Assembly (NCBI GenBank): GCA_024811115.1
Contig: JAKOGH010000823.1
Span: forward strand, 1-40,130
From: Terana coerulea
Lineage: Eukaryota > Basidiomycota > Agaricomycetes > Polyporales > Phanerochaetaceae
Length of the DNA stretch: 40,130 nucleotides
Direction of reading: 5' to 3'
Shown here: one piece after another, positions 21,401 to 32,699 of the stretch
Numbering within the stretch: the first letter of the stretch is position 1
Layout: each line of letters opens with the position of its first letter
The notes under the pieces: model-generated
Databases searched by the model: none
What the model was told of the DNA's origin: nothing
What the model saw: the letters and a program-made list of their open reading frames with translations, nothing else
Translations under genes and position numbers: made by a program

Positions 21401-21850
21401 TCAAAACAAAGCTCCGGTATAGGGCTCTCCAATTATCAAACATTTAGGTTGAATGCCTTTCTAGCTGAAACAATATAAGCCAATAATTTTAAGCCTGTTA
21501 ACTGTACTTGTGTTATTTTTGAGCTTTACTATACAATCAAAGCTGGCTATGTATGCAAACCTTTCAATTCAAGCTTCTATTTCTGCTGCTTGTCCTTTTA
21601 ATTCTCTATGCCTCATGCCTTCTATACTTTGTAGCTCAAAATTCATCAGTTCTCAGCACTTTCTAGCTATTCCAATGATATCTTTCCATTTAATATTCTC
21701 TAAGGTCTGAAATATAAGGCTTGCATATGTAGTGTGAGCTTGCCACAGTCCAGTATGATGTGGCAGGTGTTAATATGTGTGTTATCAGAAAGGCATTGTA
21801 GAATATACTGTAAGAAAATGGCATCAGCGTTGTAATCGTTAAATATTACA
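18430..21850. other. AT-rich stretch without a recognised gene
   Basis: No frame with identifiable motifs was found. A coding-like patch on the + strand near 19790-19980 (a Ser/Lys-rich frame with CAG-to-TAG type stops) may be another decayed frame. Otherwise the sequence is long AT-rich with few CpG sites. Confidence 0.4.
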
Positions 21851-21859
21851 TATTCTATC

Positions 21860-22310
21860 AGAAGGCAAATACAAGAGTCCAGTGTAAGCATCTGTAGCTT
21901 TGAATAATCCATAAAAGAGAATTAATCCCAGATGGAAATATTAGCTTAAACATACATAAGCAGCAACTTGATATATAAAGAGGTTGATACATATAAAGAG
22001 GGACTGCTATATTAAATATTAATGCAACTTGCTTTAAAGTGTTCTGAATCTGCACTAAGATGTTCACAAGTTGCTCTGATATCCAGTTGTCTATGCTACG
22101 GAGTTGCAAGCGTAATGTGTTTATAAGTGGGCATATATGCAAAAGATGCCATTTATTAACTTGGTCTGCACAAAGGCAGTAGAGTGTTCTATGAGGGTCT
22201 ATAGCAGTAGCAGCGATATGTCCAAATTCAAATTTGTATTCTGCCAGAGGCTAAGTGATGGACATTAGTCTGAGATCTACTAAGCGGCTTGAAATTGTGA
22301 TAGCTAGGAA
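21860..22310 (-). pseudogene. LINE (non-LTR retrotransposon) C-terminal end
   Basis: On the minus strand the frame reads LSRSQTNVHHL (about 22290-22255), then DPHRTLYCLC and KWHLLHICPLINTLRLQL (about 22185-22100). The cysteine/histidine pattern is C-x-C-x7-H-x4-C followed by P and R. This is the arrangement at the end of fungal Tad/I-type LINE ORF2: a conserved LPR.Q....LRTGH region, then a CCHC knuckle and HxLL.CP....R. The frame continues to about 21860. It is surrounded by stops and frameshifts. Confidence 0.55.
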
Positions 22311-23039
22311 GTTGTGCTAATCTAATAGAGACTCTTAATATTGACAGCATGAAGAGAAAGAATATACAGCATCGGAAAGGAGAGTAGATGGGAATAAATA
22401 ACATAGAAAAATATAGCCAGTTAAAGGCTTTGAGAAAAAAATGCTCTAGCTTAGAGAAAACTATGGTAATAGTGTGAAGGATGCAAAGGTCCAAGTTCAT
22501 TTATTCATCTTTATCTCAAAATTCTGCAAGTGCTGTGTTAGACATTCAAAGTCTATGTAGAGATAGTGCTTTTATATTTAATGAGATATATGGGCAATTT
22601 GCTATAAATTTGATAATGTGTTAAAATAGGAAATGTCCATGTAATTGCCTGTATAAGTGACTATATAAAAAGCAAGGGGAGATGCTATTGTGGCAAACAC
22701 TTAGCAGACTTCTTGGCAAATTTTGGGTGTCTCTATATTCAGTGGTTCATTTAGGTTTAGCTCTTTGATAAAGAACCTTATGACTTTATTAGGAAAGGAG
22801 TATTAACCTAGAAGTGCCATGGTTACGGGCAAACTATGATAGATTTTAGTTACACCTTTCTCCTGCCCTATACACCTTTATGCTCAAATAAGTGCTCAGT
22901 CAAAATACTCAGCTTGGCTTAGTAGAAACTATTCACACTTCAATATAAGCTATGTATCATTATGCATCATTAAATATACATATATTCTCTATTATATAAT
23001 ACAACTACTTATGAAATGGATGGCTTTCTTTGCATCTCA

Positions 23040-24950
23040 GTCTACTATCCTACAAAATTGAATGAAATATCCATTTATTCTACCACAGAGTCTTTTACAG
23101 CTTTTCTGTCATCTGAGTAATAGTGCCAAGGAGTGCAACTATTTTGTGATCTGCATAAATCAGATAGTCCTTCCATTTTGTGTTTGCGGTTAATAGTAGG
23201 GCTTTGCTGGCACAAATGTTATTCCTCCATTTAATGAACCACTGCTCATTTTGCTTAGTCTAGTATTTAGCTTGCATTTTAGAGTTCCTCCAAGTATTCC
23301 ATCTTGGTCACTGATATAGGTTCCCCGCAGACTTCTCTGATAAAGCTGCAATAGCAGTTGTTAAGTCATATTATTTCCATCTAATATTGTAGCACTTACT
23401 ATTACAGGACTTTATACAGCTTACATATGATATCATTGTTATTGTTCTTTAGTACATTGGTAATATAGACCACACAGTCTTTGACATATTTCAGCTCTGT
23501 TATATAGAAATGTGATGGCTCTGCAAGAGCCTGTGCAAAGTTTACATAGTCATATGCAATTTACTATATAAATCTGCTTATTTAAAGTGCTGCCCACCCT
23601 TCATCAAATCTCAACATTTCTGCAAGCGTATTTTCATAAGCTTAATAGTCCATCTCAGTGAACTAATAGCCAGGCATGTGAGACTCTTGTCTTTTGCACT
23701 TTGGTTGAGGTTCTTGTAGATATTACACCCAATGCTTTCATGTAGCAAACTTACAAGGGATACACGGTAACGTAGAAGTTGACATGCTGTATAATTACAC
23801 CTACTCTATAGGATCCCTAGGCAGATTTTCAGCAGATGATCTGAGCGGCAGCAATAGATCAGACAAGTAGTCACTATAGTTCCTCTGTGAAATCAATTAT
23901 GAATGACTCCATTTAGTAGAAGTGCTCCAAAAAACCCATTGCTAATACCGCAAATAGTGAGTGCTGAGAAATAGCATGGTAATGCAGTGATATTGATAAG
24001 AGATTACAAAGCTCTGAAGGCAGTCTGTGGCCTGCTATTAGGAAAGTTATGAAGTCTGTCAGTCATTCCAGTTTATTGCCAGATAAGGGTGCCAGAGGCT
24101 TAATATAAATGAAAATGGTATAGAGATGGGATAATTTGTTTCATTTGTGCTTTTTGCTCATGTTGTCAGATCAAATATAGTTGGGTTAGAATATAAGCCC
24201 ATATTTATCTTGCAAAATAGTTTCCAGCTTGTCTACAGATGTGTATTCCTTTTGGTATAACATGGCTTATAACTGATCACCTGTGCCAAAGCAGCATCTA
24301 CATTTGCATCAGATGTCTGTAGGATCTAGTTTTTAAGTAACACTCATTGGACTTTTCTGGTGGCAATATGTCTTCTGCCTCTTTATTTAGTTCTTTGAGA
24401 TTTGTGCAGACATTGTTGTACTTGTGGGCTATAATGTTGTATATGTAATGCTCTGGCAATATGTTGGTTCACGATGTGGAAACCGTAGCTGGATTAATTT
24501 AGTGTCTTATATACCACTCTCCTCCAGTCTCCACCTATTGAAATACTATAGGCCTATCCATAGTTGGTATCACTAGCATTCTCTTCTTGACCTTCTATTT
24601 CTTTTTACACAGTCTTTCTACTTGGCTCTCATACTTTGTTACATTTTCTTTTAATTATGTCTGCATTACAAGCCATTGGAGTACAGTTAGGTAGTCTGTT
24701 TCTGTTCTCTATAGAGCTATACTGGTATTGATGGCCATGTGTCTGTTACGTACAGTAATTGTAGTGTGGATTTTTACCTCAGTCAGCTTGCAAAGTTGGG
24801 CTCTAGAGAAGGAAATAAGGGTATCGGGGACAGTAGTGTAATGCATATATAAGGAAATGCAGTGAATAGATAATATGGCCTCCAGCTCTTGGAACTCATG
24901 AGTTAATTGCTCTTTATCTTAATAGCTAGTGTAATACAGATTAACAAATG
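23040..24950 (-). pseudogene. Decayed coding remnants, probably upstream part of the same LINE
   Basis: The minus strand keeps protein-like stretches in changing frames: HEFQELEAILSIHCISLY and SFSRAQLCKLTEVKIHTTIT (24900-24750), KYESQVERLCKKK (about 24630), TGGEWYIRH (about 24510), NLKELNKEAEDILPPEKSNE (about 24400-24340), a possible endonuclease-end RSDHLLKI (about 23850), and KWRNNICASKALLLTANTKW, then DYLIYADHK (23230-23150). The last resembles the segment between endonuclease and RT in LINEs. Most internal stops are TAG or TAA that CAG or CAA would explain. RT catalytic blocks were not found, so the assignment is tentative. Confidence 0.35.
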
Positions 24951-25159
24951 TGTCTATTTGTAAGATATCCCAGTTTCATATCCACAAGTTCTAAATCACA
25001 TTTGCAAACTCTAAATGTATGAGATTATTCTGAATAATAATCTTACACTATATTGTATAAGATGTGAAAAGAGTGCTAGCACTAGCTGTTGCAGATGGAC
25101 ATGTATACATAGTACTATTTTTTCATTTTCTTGCATTTGTTAGTGCAGATACATGGCCT

Positions 25160-25560
25160 GGTAGCAGCTCTAGAGCCTTTGGACTTCATTCCGATGATCC
25201 CGGCGCTTAGCGCCCAAATGCGGCTCAATTCTTCCTATGTTCTTGGAAACACTTAGCACTCTGGACTCTCTTGCCTTGTTCTCATCTTGACCTCTTGGTC
25301 ATTGGAGACAAGGTATGTATTCGATATACTGCACATAGTAGCAATACTAACTTGGTCATTGAGGACAAGTATTGGCACTAGCCTGCTCGTTCTGTGAGAT
25401 CTACTGGGAGTTGGTTGTTGTCGCCCTCTTTGTAAGTATTCTACCATCTACTCTCCATCCACTTCGATCTGTCTGCTTTGGTCGTGCTTTGAGCTCATCT
25501 CCGCGACACTAGCTATGCAGTACAAAAGCACTGCCAGCATTACACTGAGTATAAGGTATG
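25160..25560. other. CpG-retaining patch with palindrome and 57-bp tandem duplication
   Basis: This patch has more CpG sites than its surroundings. It holds a perfect palindrome GGCGCTTAGCGCC (25202-25214) and two copies of CTTGGTCATTG.(G)ACAAG starting at 25294 and 25351, 57 bp apart. Between them are a GTATGT donor-like site (25313) and ACTAAC branch-like site (25345-25350), spacing typical of a short fungal intron. No protein was recognised. It could be an exon remnant or the end of an unrelated mobile element. Confidence 0.35.
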
Positions 25561-26869
25561 CTCTATTTGTGTGCTTCTGAGCTTCAACTCTGAAGTTATA
25601 TTAGATGTCGTAGTTATAGCAGGATAATGCATAGTACACTTATATATACAAATACATTGAGAACTTTGCTACTGCACAAAATTAGTTGGTTGCCACTTCG
25701 CACATTGCTCTAATCTAAGCCACTGTGTTTGTATACATTTATTTAGACAGCACTGTGTTTAATCGGGATTCGGAATATTGTAATATAGATGGCGCACTGG
25801 AGCGTCAATTCCAGCCAGATTTTCGCTTATTCTACACCAAAAAATGCGCATTAATGTATAAAATGTGCTCATATGCGTTATATATTTTCTCATAAATGTA
25901 GCAGCCTCTACAAATATAATGGTGGAGAGACCTCATAACCGGGTTTTAATAGAGAACCGGTACAATGAGTCACTATAAGCATTGCTTGTTATAGCTCAGA
26001 CACTGTCGATGCAAAATCAGCTTTTAGCGTCGATTTTTGGTAATATACAGCATAGATACAATGGATTCAAGATGTAATATACCTATTATCAGGTTCTGTG
26101 TGATGGATTGCACTGGAGAGGTGCTAGAATTGCTGGAAAGTCCTCCTCCAGATTACTTACATCACTGTGGCAGTTGCAAAAAAATGCTATAAAATCTGGA
26201 AATATGTGTTCTTTGCTGCATAAAGTACATAGCACATGATCCTAGAATTTTGCAGCAAAATAATTTGCGCATGGCTTATTACGCTTTGTGCATCTGCTTG
26301 AGTATAGAAGGCATTAGCTATTTCTTACTATGCTTAACATTGATAACTCTGAAGTGTTTACCAGGAAATAAGCTCTGAAATTAGCCCTAATTATATTATT
26401 TACTTCTATAAATGCATAAAGACCAGTTTGAGAGGAAGAAGCACAGAACTTATTAGAAGAGGTGAGTGGGAAGGCAGCCAGCCAGCCATCAAATTACCAA
26501 ATTTGGTGTTTTTGTGATAGTGCATAAAAGATGAGTCTATCACTTTATCAGTATGTTACACATGGATACAAAAACTATATATATTTATAGCTCTTTATCA
26601 ATGCTACAAGTATATATATTTTTACTACTAGAAGTGCAATAAATGGCCAGAATATTGCCACTGTTCCAGATCCTAGTCTGTCCCAACTGATGATGAATCA
26701 CAGTACTGACCTGACTGCTTAGAGAATTCAAAAATGGAAAAAGTATAGAATGTATAGTTTAGACATCCAAAAAATGGACCTTAGTACTTCAGATCTACTA
26801 GAATAACTGCCAGGTAGAACAGTTTGCCAAAAGCCCATTGTGGGGAAAAGAGATTTGTGTGTGCAATAG
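25561..26869. other. AT-rich stretch without a recognised gene
   Basis: Nothing identifiable was found. A partial inverted repeat, CTCAT..CCGG..TT against AACCGG...ATGAG, occurs near 25932-25970. There are no long frames on either strand. Confidence 0.4.
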
Positions 26870-27427
26870 TGTCACAAATTTCCCTCAGTGCTAGTCCATA
26901 GTGCTTAGAGTGTAACATTAAGTTACAGAACATGTCACCAAGTCATCACACAGCGTTACAAGATGCTAGATCAGTTTGCCATGTGCTTGTCATATGGACA
27001 TCAGGGATATGCCTTATACAGATGTAGAATCCAGGACTCAGGTTTGGAACTGTTCTGGACTATGACCTCAGTATAATGTCAGTATAATATCATAGACTGG
27101 TGGTGTACAGTAGCTCAATTAGGACATCTAAATAGTGTTGATGTTAGCATGATAGCTAGGTCAGATCTGATAAGGGAGTTAGAGCAGTAGTATGCTCTAG
27201 AGCCTTAGTCAGACATCACCTGACTGTTTCAGTCAGCATATGGTATTGGAGGTCTTAGATAGTGTCTGGGGTCCCTCTACACATGTACATAAGGAGGCTG
27301 GTCTGTGTGCTAAACCCCTCAACAACATCATTGATTTATATCCACTCTACTAGCTCTACTCAAATCCCTTTGCTTTCTCCACTTCTTTCAAGTCATCCCA
27401 ACAGGTGAGTATTATAGTTTTGTGATA
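26870..27427 (+). mobile_element. Solo LTR with 5-bp target duplication AATAG
   Basis: This complete 558-bp LTR begins TGTCACAAATTTCCC and ends TTTTGTGATA; the nine-base ends are imperfect inverted repeats. AATAG occurs on both sides (26865-26869 and 27428-27432), so the insertion is intact and the internal region was lost by LTR-LTR recombination. It contains the U3 palindrome (27220-27236), a decayed TATA box (27286-27293) and CAG-GTGAGT (donor GT at 27405). It is the best reference for the family LTR in the window. Confidence 0.95.
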
Positions 27428-27448
27428 AATAGGAGGTAGTGAAGGAGG

Positions 27449-27533
27449 GGGCCCTGCTGGCTCAGTGGGCAGAGCTAGTAGATAGCTCAGGCATCCTTTT
27501 ATACGGCTGTGGGTTCAAATCCCACAGAGCCCC
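27449..27533 (+). tRNA. tRNA-like sequence next to the solo LTR
   Basis: It has a consensus-perfect A box TGGCTCAGTGG (27458-27468) and B box GGTTCAAATCC (27512-27522). The D stem GCTC pairs with GAGC, the T stem GTGGG with CCCAC around a TTCAAAT loop, and GGGCCCT (27449-27455) pairs with AGAGCCC (27526-27532) with one mismatch. Two extra bases separate the acceptor from position 8, and the 32 bases between D and T arms give no clean anticodon stem; they may hold a long variable arm or an intron. A tRNA pseudogene or SINE head is as likely as a working gene. Confidence 0.45.
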
Positions 27534-27569
27534 CCCCATCACCTTCTTTGCCCCTCTTTAACTATTCCA

Positions 27570-27850
27570 CTCTTTAATTTTCAACACACCCAATACAGCA
27601 ACCCATCTTTCCTAAACCCACCAACCCAAATGATCTGGCAAGCAGTCCTTCTGCGGCCCCAGCCCTTTGATTCATCACTGTCACAGCATAAGGCTTACCG
27701 TAAGCCCGGGCATCACCAGCCAAATTGGCATCAAAGTCCCGGCAGGCGAGCACTCTTGCACAGTCCAATTAGCGGGAAGGGCCACTTTCGATGGAGTGAT
27801 GCGAAGTCAAATAAGGAAGGTCTAGGCAGATAACCCAAGTCAAAGCAATC
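27570..27850. other. GC-richer, CpG-retaining patch without assigned function
   Basis: This patch stands out in base composition from the AT-rich DNA around it. The minus strand keeps an open frame of about 64 codons (27768-27574) rich in Ala and Gly (NLAGDARAYGKPYA), with a TAA just upstream of its first possible start. It may be a leftover exon or ordinary unmutated sequence near the tRNA-like locus. No family was recognised. Confidence 0.35.
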
Positions 27851-30800
27851 ACGAAGTAGATAGATGCTGTTGGTTCTGCACGTGTTTAGTTCTTAAAATT
27901 AGTTGATTACGTATATAACACTGCATAAGCTCAGCTTGAATGTGTATAAATGAGAGATCAAAAAAACAAAAACAAAAAGTAAAAGGAGGGTGTTGTTATT
28001 AAGCATTACATATACATTATGTATATCTTGTCACTAGTCAACAAATATCTTTCCTCAATTTAGTAGTACTGCTATTGCCTTTCAATTTAATGTAGAAAGT
28101 AGGAATTCTATGTATAGATGAGAGTACTAATTACATACGTTGTTAGCCACTGTACAACTTAATTATATTATCTTCTTGTTTACTTACACTACTGTGAGAG
28201 AATAATAGTTATTAGCTTAAATGTGCAGTTACACTGGCTATTGCAAATAAAGAGAAAGGCAATGGGATTATATATGTCTAAGCATGCTGGTAGGATAATG
28301 TAATATGTTTAGTTAAGCTATTGAAGCAGGAGTTTTGACATGTGTGGGCAGCTGTTACATATTGATGATGCCGTCAGCAGATAATAAACCATATATATTT
28401 AGCACGATGTGCATTGGACAATTTGAGTTGAGTGCGTAGCTATGCATTAGTAGATGCTTAATGAGACAAAAGGTGTATAGTTGCATATTATTTCTCTGCA
28501 AGCAGTTCAAATGTGGGCAATCTATGAGATAAACCTTATAAACCATATAAATAAAACAGGTTAATTCTCAAAGGAACAGCCAACTTTTGCAGTAAGCATA
28601 TTGCATTGCTTTGCATAAAGGTAGAATGATTAGAATACATAGAACAAGACTGTCTGAAATACAACTAGAATATGCGGAGTGAGACCATCTAGAATAGTGC
28701 ATAAAAGGGCCACTCTGTCAAAGAACGTATAAGAGGGCCTTTAATAATGCACAGGTTCAGTGAATTTGCATTATGTGCCAGACATAGAGCGATACCACTT
28801 AGCTTAACATTTAACTTGCTCTGTGCTGCTTTGCTCAACAAATTATATGCATATAAACTCACATTCTGAACACAACACAGATACATTAGACTTATATATT
28901 ATTGCACACCCTGACATATGTACTGCATTATGTTGCCAAGCTTAAAAACACTTATGCGATGTAAACTACAAATTCTGTGTAGATAACCTTGTCTTGCACA
29001 GTATATGAATACTCTAGTCCTATGCATTACCAGACATTATAATGTTCTGACTGCCTCATGCTTTCAAACTCAATAAAGTGAATGTAGTGTAGCACAATGG
29101 AGAGGTTGAGTGAGGCAAAATGAAGCAATGGAAACATTGAGGGAACTTATGTGCCATGCAGTGTTGTGTTAGTCGTGAGGTTTAAAACGAGGCGGGGCTC
29201 TGCGAAGTAAACCTTGCAAACTAGAGGCCACAAAAGGAGCAAAGTGTCTGTGAGGTAAACCTTACAAATCAATAGAAGAAGTATTAGCACTAGATTAAAC
29301 TTACTTATTTGTAGATATGTGTGTTTCTGCTGAATAAGCTAAATAGTGCAAATGAGGCTAAAACAACAGTTGTAAGCTGTGAGGTTCAAAGATTTACCAG
29401 AACTAAATTGTACTGACTTATTTGTGAGCATATATATTGCTGCCAAATAAGCTAGGTAGCATAAAGGAGGCTAGGTCAAAGATGTAGGATAAAAAGGTGA
29501 ATTGTAAAAAGTTAAATGCTAGATGCCCTGGTCTCAGCCTTCATTCATTCTACTTACATAGCTTAAGCTCATGTGCTACTTTGCACTCGGCAGAAGCCAA
29601 ATGGCTTAAACACTTACCCTCAAGTCAATAGACTGAGCTTTTAACATTATGCCAGCATCAAGTTAAGGCTGTGCAGCAAATTGCAATTATAGCTGATGGC
29701 AGTGCATTTACTTTAGGTTTCTAAACACTTCTTCAACTATGTTGTTTAAGATTTAGCTGCAACTTCTAGTTTTTCTTTTGCTCATGCACTGGGCATCTGT
29801 TTGTGAGGTTTATCTCATGGACTAAATGTTCAGTAAGTGTTAACTGGGCTTTGCAAAGCTTTGATTGCGTTCCAGGTGCATTTATTAGCATCGGACATTG
29901 GTCTAACATGTTTTATCTTAGACACCCTGCAATTGAGCCACATTGGTATAATCTTTGTAGATCTAATTGCATTTCCACACAGAGTGTATTATTTTACAAA
30001 CTTATCCACTATGGCTTATGCATCAAACTGGCTTTTTATTTGCTGGTCTGCTTAAGCTAAGTTTGAACTTTGTGCTCAAAGGCTAATATATTCCTACAAT
30101 ATGTTCTAATCAGTCAATTTCTGACTATCAGTGCCTTACCAAGCTAGCTAGGTAGAGCATATATGTTTAGTAATTTCTTTGCGTGCTTAGAAACTTCAGG
30201 AACACCAGTTTTGACCATTGCCCTTGGTAGTGCTGTGTCTTTTATTCAATATGACAGCAGGCTAATGTAGCTAGCGCATATTTGTAACTTCAGTAATCTT
30301 GGATTCTAAGCTTGCATGACCATGCCAAAGCAGTAGTTATATGTACTATACTATAATATACAGCTTGGCATATAGTTAAAAAATAGCAAAACAAAATATT
30401 ATATATTCACAAATAAAAATATAAGCTGTGCAAAAGTGAGCTACAAAACACAAGGAGTGAGAGAAGAGGACAAGTGGTAGTGTTGGCTGATAATGTATAT
30501 AGCTATTAAATGGCTGTTTTGTGGGTGATAAGTAGATGGCAAGCAATAGGATGGGCCTAAATAGCAATAAGCAATGAGCTCGGCATGCATAGTAAAGCAT
30601 TCATCAATATGCCCTTGCAAGTTTATTATTTAAATGTATTATGTTATTTTATACTTGCATGGCTAGAGATTGCCACTACTAAGCTAGCGCTGATGGTCTA
30701 CTTAGGAGCATTAAAAGCGCAGTTTTCAACCTGCGTTAGAAGCAGCACATCATATTTATAATTTCAATAGCTTCATACAATGTATTAGCCTTCTTCCGAT

Positions 30801-30970
30801 TGAGCAAATGGATAATTGACACAGAGTATTGGGCAAATAAGTAGTTGGGTTCAATTAGGCAATAGTGTGTATGGCGGCAAAGTTTACAAACAAATGGAAA
30901 AAAAGCCAAGAAACAATGAAATAAAGCCAGGCTATTAAAGCACATGCTTTGGTTATAATTTCTAAGTTTA
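27851..30970. other. AT-rich stretch without a recognised gene
   Basis: Only short open frames are present, none with recognisable motifs. Two similar overlapping frames at 29803-30060 (+) are hydrophobic and short and lack support as genes. Confidence 0.4.
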
Positions 30971-30971
30971 T

Positions 30972-31245
30972 AAAGAGGTATTTTATATGGCTAGCACATT
31001 AGGGCAGCTTTTGACTTTATAACAAATTAGTGCTTAAAGCCGAATAAATTTTTACAAATTCCTATGATCTTTAAATAGGCTTCAGCATAGGAAAAAATAT
31101 TATGAGAATATAATTGGTATTTATAATGATGTTTTGGACCTACAGCAGCTGTTGTAGTGCATAATATCAGCTTATTCTAAGTATAAAGGCACTTACCAGA
31201 GCTAGAGACAATGTAAATTGCTTGTCATATTCAAAACACATTGCT
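30972..31245 (+). repeat. Diverged direct repeat, copy A
   Basis: It shares an ordered series of blocks with 38830-39095: a near-identical ATATGGCTAGCACATTAGGGC block, GCTTCAG, AATATCAGCTTATTCTAAGT and TGTAAATTGC. The two copies point the same way. The partial block TTTTATATGGCTAG also occurs at about 38100. This is an old repeat family of unknown type. Confidence 0.5.
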
Positions 31246-31249
31246 TTGC

Positions 31250-32470
31250 CTAGTTTAAGCCTTTTAGTACAACGGACACCTCACCAAGCTGTAAGCCATT
31301 TGCTAAAGCTAACTTTGAAATATTGCCTTTTTGATACAGTCCTTACAAGAGTTAAAGATATTTTTACAGTTTACTGCTAAAATAGGACCTGCAATATTAT
31401 ATATTGTGACATTACTTGAAAGTGCTCTTATTATGTAGCACCTTTAATAATAAGATAACTTAATAACTGTTCTACATCATTTAGTAAAATTAGGTGCTTA
31501 ATCAATATTAAAGTGCTATATACTATATGTTCATATTCCTCTAAGTTTTTAAAGCTTATTTTTCATGAAATCCGCTGATCACTTTAGCTAATAATTACAT
31601 AGCGATCTACTCTGCAGCATATTTAGCTCTTTCACCTGCTTTATACTTTGACTGATATTCAGAGTCTGTAATCTCATTATGAATTATATTGGACTTTTTC
31701 TTTTAACTTCCAACCAACAGCATATTTGCTTCTTAGAATCTGCATACACTCAGCAGATATAGCGACATCTTTGCCCGACTCGAATAAAGTAAGAAGTTCA
31801 ACATGTATAGTATATTTGTGCTCTTACAGAAAACAAACTACAGATGGCAAACTTAAGTGACATTTTCTTTTGATAACTTGACATTTTGTACTGCTGTTAG
31901 TAGTATATCTCATGAAATTTACGCATATAGTATTTTAATTGAAATTGATAATGCTGATATATTAGAAAAATATGCACATTATTAGCATATACATATCCTA
32001 TAATACAATCTATTTCTGTAGCATTAACTACATCACAAGTATTATATAACTAAAGATCACTAGTTGTACATTTGCTTTTAGTTATCTGTATAAGTTTTTG
32101 CACTTCTCTTCTTGTTAATATTTTAGAACTTTTTATTTTTAAAAAGTGCATTACTGAAGCTCAACTTATAATCTGATTTTGTTTGAAAATGTATTTTATA
32201 TACATCATTTTAAATATTATATTCTTTAAAAAGCTGACATGAATTTTAAATGATATATAAAGTTATATCACCATTTAAAATTTCTTTATATATAGAGCTT
32301 GCACTAATGAGCTAAAGTTTTTATGGCATGATACGGTATAATATGTAGCATATATATTTCTCTTGCATAGTTAGTTTCTATTTGTATGGATTCTTATATA
32401 CTCATTTATTTTCAATCTTAGGCGTTGCACCGATATTTACTTAACTATCAATTCAAGGATTCTTTATATA
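31250..32470. other. Very AT-rich stretch without a recognised gene
   Basis: This is one of the most AT-rich parts of the window, full of TATA/ATAT runs and short A or T tracts. No gene, RNA or repeat unit could be identified. Confidence 0.4.
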
Positions 32471-32477
32471 AGTACTT

Positions 32478-32695
32478 GGAGCCATGCTGCTAAAAGGCAA
32501 GAGACATTTTGTAATAGTGCTCAAAACTATGCTATCATATAGCTAGAGACATTTTGGAACAGTACTCAGTACGATGCTGCTAAATGGCAAAAGACTTTTC
32601 AGAATAGCATGGAGACTTTCTGGGATGGTGCTTTATAACACTGTATTGCTAAGCAACTCAGAACTTTTTGGGATAGCTAACATGCCATTATATTT
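32478..32695 (+). pseudogene. Relic of a reading frame with 15-residue repeats
   Basis: In one + frame the sequence gives three or four copies of a unit like ETFWNSTQYDAAKWQ, 45 bp each: ETFCNSAQ..., ETFWNSTQ..., KTFQNS, ETFWDGA..., RTFWDS. Stops between the units (TAG near 32540, TAA near 32636) are of the CAG/CAA-derived kind. The conserved T-F-W-[ND]-S core across the units argues that it once encoded protein. I do not recognise the family. Confidence 0.4.
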
Positions 32696-32699
32696 ATGC

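Noticed and set aside
29803..30060. Two overlapping + strand frames of 72-85 codons
   Set aside because: They overlap in different frames, are hydrophobic and short, and neither shows motifs or codon-use evidence.
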